DNA from: JBGTBQ01 sp041749275
GTDB taxonomy: Bacteria > Acidobacteriota > Blastocatellia > Pyrinomonadales > Pyrinomonadaceae
Direction of reading: 5' to 3'
Length of the DNA: 28,433 nucleotides
Assembly: GCA_041749275.1 (NCBI GenBank)
Contig: JBGTBQ010000406.1
Location: forward strand, 1 to 28,433
Shown here: positions 1-7,720 of the stretch, piece by piece
How positions within the stretch are numbered: position 1 is the first letter of the stretch
Layout: each line of letters starts with the position of its first letter
Position numbers and translations under genes: made by a program
The notes under the pieces: model-generated
Told to the model about the DNA's origin: nothing
What the model saw: only the letters and a program-made list of their open reading frames with translations
Databases searched by the model: none

Positions 1-479
1 GCGGCGTTCGGCGCGGCAGCCGCGGCGGCCTTGCGGTGCGGCTTGCTGATCGCCTTGAGCGCGGCCATCGCGTCGGCGTGCGAGACGTGCTTCTTGCTCT
101 TCCCGCGGTCGGAGTGGAGGATGATGTCGCTGATGGAGAGGATGCCGGCGAGCCGGCCCGCGCCGTCAACGACGGGGATGCGGCGGAGCTGCCCGTCCTT
201 CATCACTTCGAGCGCCTCGCGTATGTCGTCGGCGGTCGTGCATGTCTGGGCCGGGCCGGACATCACCTCGCCGACCTTGATCTCGGAGGCGAGCTGGCTC
301 CGCGTCGCCAGCGCCATGCAGATGTCGCGGTCGGTGATGATGCCGATCACACGCCCTTCGCCGTCCACCACGGGGACGGCGCCACAGTCTCTGCGCCACA
401 TCGCCGCCGCCGCTTCGGACAGGGTGTGTTCGGCGCGGCAGGACTCCACCTCACTGGTCATTACTTTCTCTACAAGCAC
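1..479 (-). CDS. CBS-domain pair protein (3' end outside window)
   Basis: The minus strand encodes a small protein with two tandem CBS domains (a Bateman module), a fold that usually binds adenosine nucleotides and regulates partner proteins. Visible landmarks are VMTSEV near the start, GAVPVVD and GIITDRDI in the first domain, then VMSG, LRRIPVVDGAGRLAGILSISDI in the second. The tail becomes Lys/His/Ala-rich and runs off the left edge, so the stop is not seen. I chose the GTG at 479-477 because AAGGAG lies 8 nt upstream (493-488) and the resulting N-terminus, VLVEKVMTSEV, fits stand-alone CBS proteins; an internal ATG at 461 would cut into the first domain. It is divergent from the ferredoxin operon. 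The family is clear; the regulated partner is unknown. Confidence 0.85.
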   Translation of the reverse strand, partial: MLVEKVMTSEVESCRAEHTLSEAAAAMWRRDCGAVPVVDGEGRVIGIITDRDICMALATRSQLASEIKVGEVMSGPAQTCTTADDIREALEVMKDGQLRRIPVVDGAGRLAGILSISDIILHSDRGKSKKHVSHADAMAALKAISKPHRKAAAAAAPNA

Positions 480-802
480 TTCACAGTCTCCTTCGTGCGG
501 CGCGCGGCCACCTTCGCGTGGAAAGGCGCGCCGTGAAATTATCTCCGGGCATGATGGACTTGCGCGGAGACTTGTACCACAGGTGAGCCGCCTTGCGTAA
601 TACCCGCGCGAGGAAAAGCGAAAAAAGTCGGAGCCGCCACGCCAGAGCCGCCGTACTGAACCCGATGCGCGCCCGAACGCGGCAAGGCGGTTGTTCGACA
701 CCCATTCGGTGTGCTGTAATAAACGCCTGAATTATAGCCCTCAACAATCAACGGGAAGGATCGGCAAGTCGCGCATAAACGCGCGGCGGGTGTGAAAATC
801 AA
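480..802. other. Divergent intergenic region
   Basis: This 323-bp gap separates the leftward CBS gene from the rightward ferredoxin gene, so it should hold promoters in both directions. I see no convincing coding sequence; the short frames here are shadows. One promoter candidate for the rightward operon is listed separately. An ATTATA at 731-736 reads as TATAAT on the minus strand but has no good -35 partner. Confidence 0.5.
691..720 (+). promoter_or_regulatory. Candidate sigma-70 promoter with dyad in the spacer
   Basis: TTGTTC (691-696), an 18-nt spacer and TGTAAT (715-720, five of six matches to the -10 consensus) lie about 80 nt upstream of the ferredoxin start. An inverted repeat ACACC-cattc-GGTGT (698-712) sits in the spacer, where a repressor could bind. 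The -35 match is weak, so this is a candidate only. Confidence 0.35.
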
Positions 803-1132
803 GTGTCCGGGCTGAAAAAAACCAGAACACACATCCTCGTCTGCGTGCATAAAGACTGTGAGAAACGCGGCGGGCGCGAGTCGCTCAAAGAGTTGAAGCG
901 CGCGCTGAGGGAATCAGAACAGCGGGGGCGGACGATGGTGAGCAAGGTTGATTGCTTCGACCAGTGCGACGACGGCCCCGTGATGGTGGTCTACCCGGAG
1001 GGCGTCTGGTACGGCGAGGTGGACGAGCGCGCGGCGCGCGAGATTGCCGTGCGACACGTCGGCGAAGGGCGGCCCGCCGGGTGCAAAATCCTGCGCGACA
1101 TGCGCCGCGACAATGGAGCGGGAGGGGAGTAA
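803..1132 (+). CDS. Thioredoxin-like [2Fe-2S] ferredoxin
   Basis: This 109-residue protein matches the thioredoxin-like [2Fe-2S] ferredoxin family, related to the NuoE subunit of complex I. Four cysteines occur in the expected two pairs: C14 and C19 in CVHKDC, and C51 and C55 in CFDQC. The first pair is CX4C and the second CX3C, as needed to hold one 2Fe-2S cluster. It is a cytoplasmic electron carrier or sensor by family; the redox partner is not evident. The start is GTG at 803, and no strong ribosome-binding site precedes it, so the start is less certain than the product. The next gene begins 6 bp after its stop, indicating an operon. Confidence 0.88.
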   Translation: MSGLKKTRTHILVCVHKDCEKRGGRESLKELKRALRESEQRGRTMVSKVDCFDQCDDGPVMVVYPEGVWYGEVDERAAREIAVRHVGEGRPAGCKILRDMRRDNGAGGE

Positions 1133-1138
1133 ACGGAC

Positions 1139-1798
1139 ATGGGGCGCACCATCGTGGTCGGCGACATCCACGGTTGTTACGACGAACTGCAAGACCTGCT
1201 CGAACGCATAGCCTTTGGCGCGGAAGACCGGGTCGTCTGCGTCGGCGACCTCGTCGTCAAGGGCGAAAAGAACCGAGAGGTGCTCGACCTGTTCATGTCG
1301 GATGAACGTTTCTCTTCAGTGCTCGGCAACCACGACCGCGCCGTCATGCGTTTCTGGAACGGCGAGACCGGCCAGCTCAAACCCTCGCAGGAGAAGTGCC
1401 GCGCGGAGCTTGAGCCGGAGCGCGAGAAGTACGCCGCGTATCTCAACTCGCTCCCGCTCATGCTCGACCTCGGCGCGCAGCTCGTCGTCCACGCGGGGGT
1501 GCGGCCCGGCGTCGCGCTCGGTGAACAAGCGGTCGAGGATTTGACGGAGTTACGCACGCTCGGCCCCGACCGCACGAACCGCGAGGGTGTGCCGTGGTAT
1601 GAAGTTTACGACGGCGACAAGACCGTCCTCTTCGGCCACTGGCCCGCCAGTCCGCCGCGCCGGGGCAAGCGCGCCATCGGCCTTGATACGGGCTGCGTCT
1701 ACGGCTACAGTCTGACCGCCTACGTCGTCGAGACGGATAAATTTATCAGCGTCCCGGCGCGGCGCGTCTATGACCAACCGCGCAACCGCGTCGGTTGA
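1139..1798 (+). CDS. ApaH-like metallophosphatase (PPP superfamily)
   Basis: This 219-residue cytoplasmic protein is a calcineurin-like metallophosphoesterase. Motifs in order are GDIHGCYDEL (about residues 8-17), GDLVVKG (about 36-42), GNHD (about 63-66), HAGVRPG (about 118-124) and GHW near residue 176. The second motif lacks the Asp-Arg of GDxxDRG found in Ser/Thr phosphatases and has Lys instead, as described for ApaH-like (ALPH) phosphatases. Such enzymes act on nucleoside polyphosphates or, in some eukaryotes, on mRNA caps, so a nucleotide substrate is more likely than a phosphoprotein. It follows the ferredoxin gene by 6 bp, with a GGAGGGGAG Shine-Dalgarno region overlapping that gene's end. 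The exact substrate is unknown. Confidence 0.85.
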   Translation: MGRTIVVGDIHGCYDELQDLLERIAFGAEDRVVCVGDLVVKGEKNREVLDLFMSDERFSSVLGNHDRAVMRFWNGETGQLKPSQEKCRAELEPEREKYAAYLNSLPLMLDLGAQLVVHAGVRPGVALGEQAVEDLTELRTLGPDRTNREGVPWYEVYDGDKTVLFGHWPASPPRRGKRAIGLDTGCVYGYSLTAYVVETDKFISVPARRVYDQPRNRVG

Positions 1799-1873
1799 AA
1801 CCGGAAAGGGCAGATGGAGACAGGTCTTCTTCCATTGCCCTTCTTCCCGATACTGCCCTTCGGCTCCGCGAAT

Positions 1874-1893
1874 CTGTTACAGCGTTGTAACAG
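1874..1893. promoter_or_regulatory. Perfect 8-bp inverted repeat, operator candidate
   Basis: CTGTTACA (1874-1881) and TGTAACAG (1886-1893) form a perfect inverted repeat around a 4-nt spacer, ending 15 nt before the start of the first thymidylate-kinase-like gene. The size and symmetry fit a dimeric repressor operator. It could instead form a small RNA hairpin next to the ribosome-binding region. No regulator gene is adjacent. Confidence 0.4.
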
Positions 1894-1908
1894 TCGCGCT
1901 TTAAGCTT

Positions 1909-2592
1909 ATGACGATGACCTCTTACGGCCAGCATCGCTTCCCCGGCAAGCTTTTCGTGGTCGAGGGCACGGACGGGAGCGGCAAGTCAACGCAGCTCGC
2001 GCTGCTCTATCAGTGGCTCAAATCGGAAGGCCACCCCGTCTTCTTCTCCGAGTGGAACTCTTCGTCGCTGGTCAAGGACACGACCCGCCGCGCGAAACGC
2101 AAGCACCTGTTCACACCGGCCACCTTCTCGCTGCTGCACGCCACGGACTTCGCCGACCGCACTGAGCGCGACATCATCCCGCCCCTGAAGGCGGGCGCCA
2201 TCGTGCTCGCCGACCGTTACATCTATACGGCCTTCGCGCGCGACGTGGCCCGTGGATGTGATCGCGCGTGGGTGCGTGAGGTCTATCGCTTCGCCGTCCG
2301 TCCCACGGTCGCCTTTTTCTTCCGCGCGCCTTTGGACGTGGCGATTGACCGGATTGTTTCGGGCCGCCCGCGGCTCAAATACTACGAGGCCGGCCTCGAC
2401 ATGGGGTGGACGGACGACCCCGAAGAGAGCTTCACCCTTTTTCAAGGAAAGATTCTCGAAGAGTACGACCGCATGGTCGAGGAGTTCGGGCTGACGGTGA
2501 TTGACGCGACGCGCTCCATCGAGACGCAGCAACGCGAGATGCGCCAGATCGTGTTGCGCCATCTGTCGGGGCAGGCGGAGGAGGCGGCCTGA
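1909..2592 (+). CDS. Thymidylate-kinase-like P-loop kinase (first of tandem pair)
   Basis: This 227-residue protein has a canonical Walker A, GTDGSGKS at residues 20-27 with K26, and a DRYIYT motif at 102-107, both typical of the thymidylate kinase family (PF02223). The REPG segment that normally follows the P-loop of true dTMP kinases is missing; SEWNSSSLVK occupies that region. A YYEAGLDMGW segment near residue 160 is also shared with the next gene. It therefore probably phosphorylates a nucleotide or related small molecule, but dTMP as substrate is not proven. The start ATG at 1909 follows the inverted repeat at 1874-1893. Its stop overlaps the next start by one base (TGATG), which suggests translational coupling. 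Confidence 0.75.
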   Translation: MTMTSYGQHRFPGKLFVVEGTDGSGKSTQLALLYQWLKSEGHPVFFSEWNSSSLVKDTTRRAKRKHLFTPATFSLLHATDFADRTERDIIPPLKAGAIVLADRYIYTAFARDVARGCDRAWVREVYRFAVRPTVAFFFRAPLDVAIDRIVSGRPRLKYYEAGLDMGWTDDPEESFTLFQGKILEEYDRMVEEFGLTVIDATRSIETQQREMRQIVLRHLSGQAEEAA

Positions 2593-3344
2593 TGCGCGAG
2601 ATGACCTTCTACGGCACGCCGCTGCCCGGCCTCGAACCGGAGCCTTACGCGGGCAAGCTCATCGTCGTCGAGGGCACGGACGGCGTCGGGCGCTCGACGC
2701 ACATCGCGCTTCTGCGTTCGTGGCTCGAATCGCGCGGCCACGCCGTGATTGACACCGGCATGACGCGCTCGGTGCTCGCCGGGCGCGGCATCAAGGGGGC
2801 GAAGATCGGCACGACGCTGGGACGCCTGACGATGCAGCTCTTCTACGCGACCGACTTCGCCGACCGTCTGGAGAACGAGATGCTCCCGGCCCTGCGCGCG
2901 GGTTTCGTCGTGCTGACCGACCGTTATATCTATTCGGCGATTGCGCGCGCCGCCGTGCGCGGCGTAGACCCGCGCTGGGTGCGCTCGATCTATGGCATCG
3001 CGCTCGTCCCCGACCTGACCCTCTATCTTCGCATCAACCATACCGAAGAGTTGGTCGCGCGCGTGCTCGCATCAGGCAGTAAGTTCGATTATTGGGAGTC
3101 AGGGATGGACTTGCATCTCGGCGAAGATTTTTACGACAGCTTCGTCGCTTATCAAGCGCGTCTGCTGAGAGAGTTCGACGCGATGAGCGGCGAGTATGGC
3201 TTCCGCGTTGTGGACGCCTCGCGCTCGATCCGCCGCGTCGCCGCCGACCTGCGCCGGGCCGTGGCGCGCGTGCTCGAACGCGATGAGACGGTGACGCGAG
3301 CGAGGGGAGATAAAAAGGCGTCGGCTTTGGTCTCCTCTGGTTGA
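2592..3344 (+). CDS. Thymidylate-kinase-like paralog with Arg in Walker A
   Basis: This 250-residue protein is a clear paralog of the preceding gene: both share VVEGTDG at the P-loop, ATDFADR, DRYIY, an xxG(L/M)D segment and VxDA(S/T)RSI near the C-terminus. Its Walker A reads GTDGVGRS, with R34 where the phosphate-binding lysine is expected; the codon is CGC, so this is not a reading slip. In P-loop kinases that lysine is normally essential, so this copy may be inactive, use an altered mechanism, or act as a regulatory partner. The rest of the protein is intact, which argues against a decaying pseudogene. It overlaps the upstream stop by one base. The Ppx-like gene follows after a 116-bp gap. 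Confidence 0.75.
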   Translation: MREMTFYGTPLPGLEPEPYAGKLIVVEGTDGVGRSTHIALLRSWLESRGHAVIDTGMTRSVLAGRGIKGAKIGTTLGRLTMQLFYATDFADRLENEMLPALRAGFVVLTDRYIYSAIARAAVRGVDPRWVRSIYGIALVPDLTLYLRINHTEELVARVLASGSKFDYWESGMDLHLGEDFYDSFVAYQARLLREFDAMSGEYGFRVVDASRSIRRVAADLRRAVARVLERDETVTRARGDKKASALVSSG

Positions 3345-3460
3345 GTCTAGGGCGGAATGGGATTCGACGCATTCGTGAAGTTCGCCACGCCCGGCACGCG
3401 ACCGAAAATAAATATCGGAAACCGAAAAACCGCCAACCCCTCCAAGGAGTAACGTCAACG

Positions 3461-5047
3461 TTGAAACTCGCGGCCATTGACATCGGCTCGAACTCGATCA
3501 AGCTCGTCGTCGTCGAGGCGGCGTCGAGCGACTCATTCGCGGTGCTCGCGCGCGAAAAAGAGGTCGTCCGCCTCGGCCACGACACGTTGCGGCAGGGCTT
3601 CCTCGCGCCCGCCGCTATCGAGCGCGCCTGCGATACGATGAAGCGCTTCCGCTCCATCGCCGAAGCGCGCGGCGCCGAGCGCGTCCTCGCCACCGCCACC
3701 GCCTCCGTCCGCGAGGCCAGCAACGCCGCCGAGTTTATCGAAGAGGTTGAAAAAGTCTCCGGAGTGCGCGTCGAAATTCTCTCCGGCATTGAGGAGGCGC
3801 GTCTCATCGGCATCGCCGCCGCGCGCGGTTGCTGCCCCGTGCCGGGCGCGGCGCTCATCAACGTAGACATCGGCGGCGGCTCGACGGAAATCTCTCTGAT
3901 GAAGGAAGGAGCGCCCGTCGAACTCTACTCGCTCAAACTCGGCGCGGTCGGACTCACCGACCGTCACCTCGCCAACGACCCGCCGAAACCGAAGGAGTTG
4001 CGCGCCTTGCGCGGGCAGATACGCGCCGCGTTGGAGCGGCCCGCGCGTGAACTGGCGGGGGCGCGCTGGCAGTATGCGACCGGCACTTCGGGGACGATTC
4101 TCGCGGTCGGCGAAGTGTTGCGCCGGCGCGCGATGCGCGAAGCGGGGAACGCGGAGAAGGGGGCCGAAGCCCCCGGCGCGGAGATCGCCCTCGGCCAGCT
4201 CGAAAAGCTGAACGAGCGGCTCGCCGCGATGAGCGTGCAGGAACGAAGGAGCGTGCCCGGCATCAGCGCGCAACGCTCCGAGATCATCATCGCGGGCGGG
4301 CAGATTCTCGAAGGGGTGATGCAGGCGCTCTCGATCAACCACCTCCGCACCTGCGACTATGCGCTGCGCGAGGGCGTCGTCATTGATGCGTTGAGTGAAC
4401 TAGAGGCCGAGGCGCTCCCGCCCGTGCCCGATACTTCGGACCCGCGCCTGCTCGGCGCGCTCGCCGTCGGACGCCGCTTCGGCTACGAGGAAGCGCACGC
4501 GCATCAGGTCACGCGCCTCGCCGAGAAAATCTTCGACGCGCTCGCGCCCGAATACGGCCTCAGCCGGCATCACCGGACGCTGCTCTCGGCGGCGGCGCTG
4601 CTCCACGACGCCGGCTACCACATCGCGCACGACGGGCACCACAAACACGCGCTCTATCTCATCAAGCACTCCGAGCTGACGGGCTTCTCCGAGGCCGAAC
4701 GCGAAGTGATCGCCAACGTCGCGCGCTACCATCGTGGCGCACCGCCCAAAGAGCGACACCCGGACTACGCGGCCTTGAATCAGCAGGATCGGCAGACCGT
4801 CTCGCGCCTCGCCGCCATCCTGCGCGTCGCCGACGCCCTCGACCGCAGCCACGACAGCCGCGTCCAAGACTTAACGCTCCGGCGCGACGGCCAGGTCATG
4901 CACATCCAACTCCATGCCGCGCTCGACTGCGACCGCGAAATCTTCGCTGCCGAGCAGAAGCGCGACCTCTTCGAACAAATCTACAACTGCCGGTTGGAAT
5001 TCAGCATCAGGCAAGCAACAGTGAAAACTCTGCTGGCTGAAGTCTGA
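3461..5047 (+). CDS. ppx: Ppx/GppA exopolyphosphatase with HD domain
   Basis: The protein (528 residues from the chosen start) has the actin-like Ppx/GppA ATPase fold followed by an HD domain. AAIDIGSNSIKLVV at the N-terminus is the first phosphate-binding motif and NVDIGGGSTEISL near residue 140 the second. The C-terminal part contains LLHDAGYHI with the HD metal-binding pair, plus ARYHRG. Family members remove terminal phosphates from polyphosphate or the 5' phosphate of pppGpp; the two cannot be told apart from sequence alone. Length matches the family (about 500-520). I start at TTG 3461, where AAGGAG (3444-3449) lies 11 nt upstream; the open frame extends 40 codons further but that part looks non-coding. 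The CHAD gene downstream favours polyphosphate. Confidence 0.88.
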   Translation: MKLAAIDIGSNSIKLVVVEAASSDSFAVLAREKEVVRLGHDTLRQGFLAPAAIERACDTMKRFRSIAEARGAERVLATATASVREASNAAEFIEEVEKVSGVRVEILSGIEEARLIGIAAARGCCPVPGAALINVDIGGGSTEISLMKEGAPVELYSLKLGAVGLTDRHLANDPPKPKELRALRGQIRAALERPARELAGARWQYATGTSGTILAVGEVLRRRAMREAGNAEKGAEAPGAEIALGQLEKLNERLAAMSVQERRSVPGISAQRSEIIIAGGQILEGVMQALSINHLRTCDYALREGVVIDALSELEAEALPPVPDTSDPRLLGALAVGRRFGYEEAHAHQVTRLAEKIFDALAPEYGLSRHHRTLLSAAALLHDAGYHIAHDGHHKHALYLIKHSELTGFSEAEREVIANVARYHRGAPPKERHPDYAALNQQDRQTVSRLAAILRVADALDRSHDSRVQDLTLRRDGQVMHIQLHAALDCDREIFAAEQKRDLFEQIYNCRLEFSIRQATVKTLLAEV

Positions 5048-5072
5048 AGTTAGGAACAGATCACCGGCTTCG

Positions 5073-5104
5073 GACTCCAGACTCCAGACTCCAGACTCCA
5101 GACT
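5073..5104. repeat. Heptanucleotide tandem repeat (GACTCCA x4)
   Basis: Four perfect head-to-tail copies of GACTCCA (5073-5100) plus a partial unit end 6 nt before the CHAD start codon. The repeat occupies the place where a ribosome-binding site would be expected, and none is visible. Heptamer arrays of this type resemble the short tandem repeats (STRR) known from cyanobacteria. Confidence 0.9.
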
Positions 5105-5109
5105 TTAAT

Positions 5110-6081
5110 ATGGCAAAAGCGAGAGAGATACCCGCACTCGATTGCGACGGCGGCGCCGCCGAAGGCATCCGGCGCATTCTCCTGACGCGGCTCGAAGAGG
5201 TGTGCGAGTTCCGCGAGCAGGCGCTCGACTTCTCGGACATCAAGGGCGTGCACGACATGCGCGTGGCCTCGCGGCGTTTGCGGAGCGCGGCGCGCGATTT
5301 CGCGCCTTACCTCCGCAAGGGGCGGCTCGATGATGCGGTCGCGGCGTTGCGAGAACTGGCCGACACTTTGGGCGGCGTGCGCGATTTGGACGTGGCGATT
5401 CACGCGCTCGAAAAGCTCGCTGACGAGGCGCCGCCGGAAGTCGCCGAAGGAGTGCGCCTCATCGCGGGCGAGAAGGACGCGCGGCGCGGAAAGGCGCGAG
5501 CGCGTCTCGCCGACGACTTGACGGCGGAGGCCGTCGAAGATTTGCGCCAATCGTTCTCGCGCGCCGTCGAGGGCGCGACGCGCGTGCGGAAGAAGAAGGG
5601 CGAGGGAGAGGCCACGGGGCCGGGCTTCCGCGCCGTGGCGCGCGAAGTTTCGTTGCGCCTGTGGGCGGAGTTGAGCAAGCGGAGCAGCGCCCTGCGCCGC
5701 CCGTTCAAGACAAAGCCGCTCCACAAAATGAGAATCACGGCGAAGCGGCTGCGGTACGCGCTCGAACTCTTCGCGCAGTGCTGGGGCGAGACGCTGAAGG
5801 GTTTCGCCGAAGAGATCGCCGAGATGCAGGGCGCGCTCGGCAACCTCCACGACTGCGACGTGTGGATCGAAACTTTCGGAGACTACTTCCGCGAACTCGA
5901 AGACGAAGAGGATACTCCCGACGGCAGTCTTAATCTGACGCTCCGCCGCGACGCCGCCGCGTGGCTGTTGGGCCACTTTGCCGAGAAACGCATGAAATAC
6001 TACCGAGAGGCGCTCGAACGCTGGCACGAGTGGGAGCGGAGCGACTTTGCCGCGCGCCTCGCCGCCTGTCTCGACGTATAG
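5110..6081 (+). CDS. CHAD domain protein
   Basis: This 323-residue protein is an all-helical CHAD (conserved histidine alpha-helical) domain protein. The two diagnostic His/Arg/Lys helices are visible: KGVHDMRVASRRLRSAARDF near residues 45-64 and PLHKMRITAKRLRYALELF near 205-223. These basic helices line a positively charged pocket that in studied members binds inorganic polyphosphate. The protein is soluble, with many Glu/Arg-rich helices and no signal peptide. It lies 62 bp after the Ppx/GppA gene on the same strand, and CHAD-Ppx pairing is a recurrent arrangement, so a polyphosphate role is the best inference. Nothing looks broken. ATG 5110 lacks a Shine-Dalgarno sequence because a heptamer repeat lies directly upstream. 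Confidence 0.88.
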   Translation: MAKAREIPALDCDGGAAEGIRRILLTRLEEVCEFREQALDFSDIKGVHDMRVASRRLRSAARDFAPYLRKGRLDDAVAALRELADTLGGVRDLDVAIHALEKLADEAPPEVAEGVRLIAGEKDARRGKARARLADDLTAEAVEDLRQSFSRAVEGATRVRKKKGEGEATGPGFRAVAREVSLRLWAELSKRSSALRRPFKTKPLHKMRITAKRLRYALELFAQCWGETLKGFAEEIAEMQGALGNLHDCDVWIETFGDYFRELEDEEDTPDGSLNLTLRRDAAAWLLGHFAEKRMKYYREALERWHEWERSDFAARLAACLDV

Positions 6082-6110
6082 ACGGGCGCGGGAGAGATGT
6101 AACGCACAGG

Positions 6111-6159
6111 ACGCGGAGGGCGCGGAGAAGACGAAAGGTTTTCTCCGCGCCCTCCGCGT
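6111..6159. repeat. 19-bp perfect inverted repeat (dyad)
   Basis: The arm ACGCGGAGGGCGCGGAGAA (6111-6129) is followed after 11 nt by its exact reverse complement (6141-6159). It lies between the CHAD and cystathionine beta-synthase genes and would form a very stable RNA hairpin. It may terminate CHAD transcription, although no T-tract follows, or belong to a dispersed intergenic repeat of the GCGGAGG type. Confidence 0.85.
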
Positions 6160-6277
6160 TGAGAAAGCCACACGCCCGCGCCCGGTACGCGAGGCGAGTG
6201 GCAGCCCCGCGAAGTTCCGTTGTAAACTTCTAAGCGCGCACAAAATTATCCCGATACAGTTTAATCACGGAGACCGC

Positions 6278-7642
6278 ATGAACTACTACGAAAATGTTCT
6301 CGGATTGGTGGGCCGCACACCGCTCATCCGGCTCAACCGCATGACCGAAGGATTGAAGGCGACCGTGCTCGCCAAGATGGAGAGTCTCAACCCCGGCTAC
6401 TCGGTCAAAGACCGCATCGGCGCGGCGATGGTCGAGGCCGCCGAGCGTGACGGAACTTTAAAGCCGGGCGGCACCATCGTCGAGGCCACGTCGGGCAACA
6501 CCGGCATCGGCCTCGCGCTGACCGCCGCCGTCAAGGGTTACAAGTGCATCTTCGTGATGACGGAGAAGGCTTCGGTCGAGAAGGTCAGATACCTGAAGGC
6601 GCTCGGCGCGGATGTCGTGGTCGTGCCGGCGTCGGCGAAGCCGGGCACGCCCGACCACTACGTCCAGACCGCGCGAAGAATCGCGCACGAGACGCCGAAC
6701 AGTTTCTATCCAGACCAATACTCCAACCCCAACAACCCCGAAGCGCACTACCGCACGACGGGGCCGGAACTGTGGGAGCAGACCGAAGGCAAGATCACAC
6801 ACTTCGTCGCGGGGTTAGGCACGGGCGGCACCATCTCCGGCACGGGCCGCTTTCTCAAAGAGACGAACCCGAACATCAAAGTCATCGGCGCGGACCCTTA
6901 CGGCTCCGTCTTCAAGACCTACAAGGAGACGGGCCACACGCATGAAGTGACGCCTTACCTCGTTGAAGGCATCGGGCAGGAGGTCATTCCCGAAAATGTA
7001 CACATGCGTTACGTGGATGAAATCATCAATATCACCGACCGCGACTCTTTCGAGATGTCGCGCCAGTTGGGGCGCAAAGAGGGCATCTTCTGCGGCGGTT
7101 CGACGGGCACCAACCTTGCGGCGGCGCTCAAGGTCGCGCGCGGCCTCGACGAGACGGGCGTCGTCGTCTTCATCGTTTGCGACACGGGCGAGCACTACCT
7201 GACGAAGCATCATTCTGATGAGTGGTTGAAGGAGAAGCGCCTCTTAGAACCGCAGCGGATGACCGCCGGCCTCATCAACACGACAAAGAGCGGGCAGGCG
7301 CCGCCGCGCCTTGTCTCCGCCGCGCCGACGGACAAGGTCGCCGCCGTGCTCGCGCAGATGGACGAACTCAGTCTCACACAGATGCCTGTCATTGATGACG
7401 GACACGCCGTCGGCGCATTGCGCGAGAGCCGTATGCTTGCCAAAGTCCTCGGTGACCGCGACCTTTTAGAAGCGCCCGTCACCGAGGTCATGGATGCGAG
7501 CTTCCCGGTCGTGGATGTGGACGCCAGCGCGCAGGATGTGACGCGTATGCTCCGCCGCAGCCCCGCCGTCCTCGTCGAAGAGTACGGGCGCATCGTCGGC
7601 ATCATCACCCGCCACGACATGCTCGACACGACGGGTAAGTAG
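6278..7642 (+). CDS. Cystathionine beta-synthase with C-terminal CBS domains
   Basis: The 454-residue protein joins a fold-type II PLP enzyme to a CBS-domain pair. The PLP lysine is K44 in NPGYSVKDR; EATSGNTGIGLA near residue 68 binds the substrate carboxylate, and GLGTGGTISGTG near 183 holds the PLP phosphate. From about residue 335 two CBS motifs follow (TQMPVIDDGHAVGAL and PAVLVEEYGRIVGII). It condenses serine or O-acetylserine with homocysteine or sulfide, linking methionine and cysteine metabolism; the CBS pair may sense adenosyl ligands. The heme-binding N-terminal extension of animal enzymes is absent. I start at ATG 6278, preceded by GGAG five nt upstream; the longer open frame covers the 6111-6159 dyad and is not coding. 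Cysteine synthase activity remains possible. Confidence 0.88.
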   Translation: MNYYENVLGLVGRTPLIRLNRMTEGLKATVLAKMESLNPGYSVKDRIGAAMVEAAERDGTLKPGGTIVEATSGNTGIGLALTAAVKGYKCIFVMTEKASVEKVRYLKALGADVVVVPASAKPGTPDHYVQTARRIAHETPNSFYPDQYSNPNNPEAHYRTTGPELWEQTEGKITHFVAGLGTGGTISGTGRFLKETNPNIKVIGADPYGSVFKTYKETGHTHEVTPYLVEGIGQEVIPENVHMRYVDEIINITDRDSFEMSRQLGRKEGIFCGGSTGTNLAAALKVARGLDETGVVVFIVCDTGEHYLTKHHSDEWLKEKRLLEPQRMTAGLINTTKSGQAPPRLVSAAPTDKVAAVLAQMDELSLTQMPVIDDGHAVGALRESRMLAKVLGDRDLLEAPVTEVMDASFPVVDVDASAQDVTRMLRRSPAVLVEEYGRIVGIITRHDMLDTTGK

Positions 7643-7658
7643 AAGCGACGCGAAGAGC

Positions 7659-7717
7659 GAACAGGCGGGAGTGAAGAGGACAGCCAGCGTGCTTGTCATC
7701 TTCACTCCCGCCTGTTC
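7659..7717. terminator. Bidirectional terminator-like dyad (cbs/folA)
   Basis: GAACAGGCGGGAGTGAAGA (7659-7677) is perfectly complementary to 7699-7717, a 19-bp stem with a 21-nt loop, placed between two convergent genes. No T-tract flanks either side, so intrinsic termination is uncertain, but position and strength suggest it separates the two transcripts. Confidence 0.65.
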
Positions 7718-7720
7718 CGT

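Noticed and set aside
31..600. Two plus-strand open frames at the left edge
   Set aside because: They are shadows of the CBS-domain gene on the minus strand.
5050..6243. Minus-strand open frame of 397 codons
   Set aside because: It covers the CHAD gene and the heptamer repeat, which yields repeated SGVWSLE; no family motif is visible.
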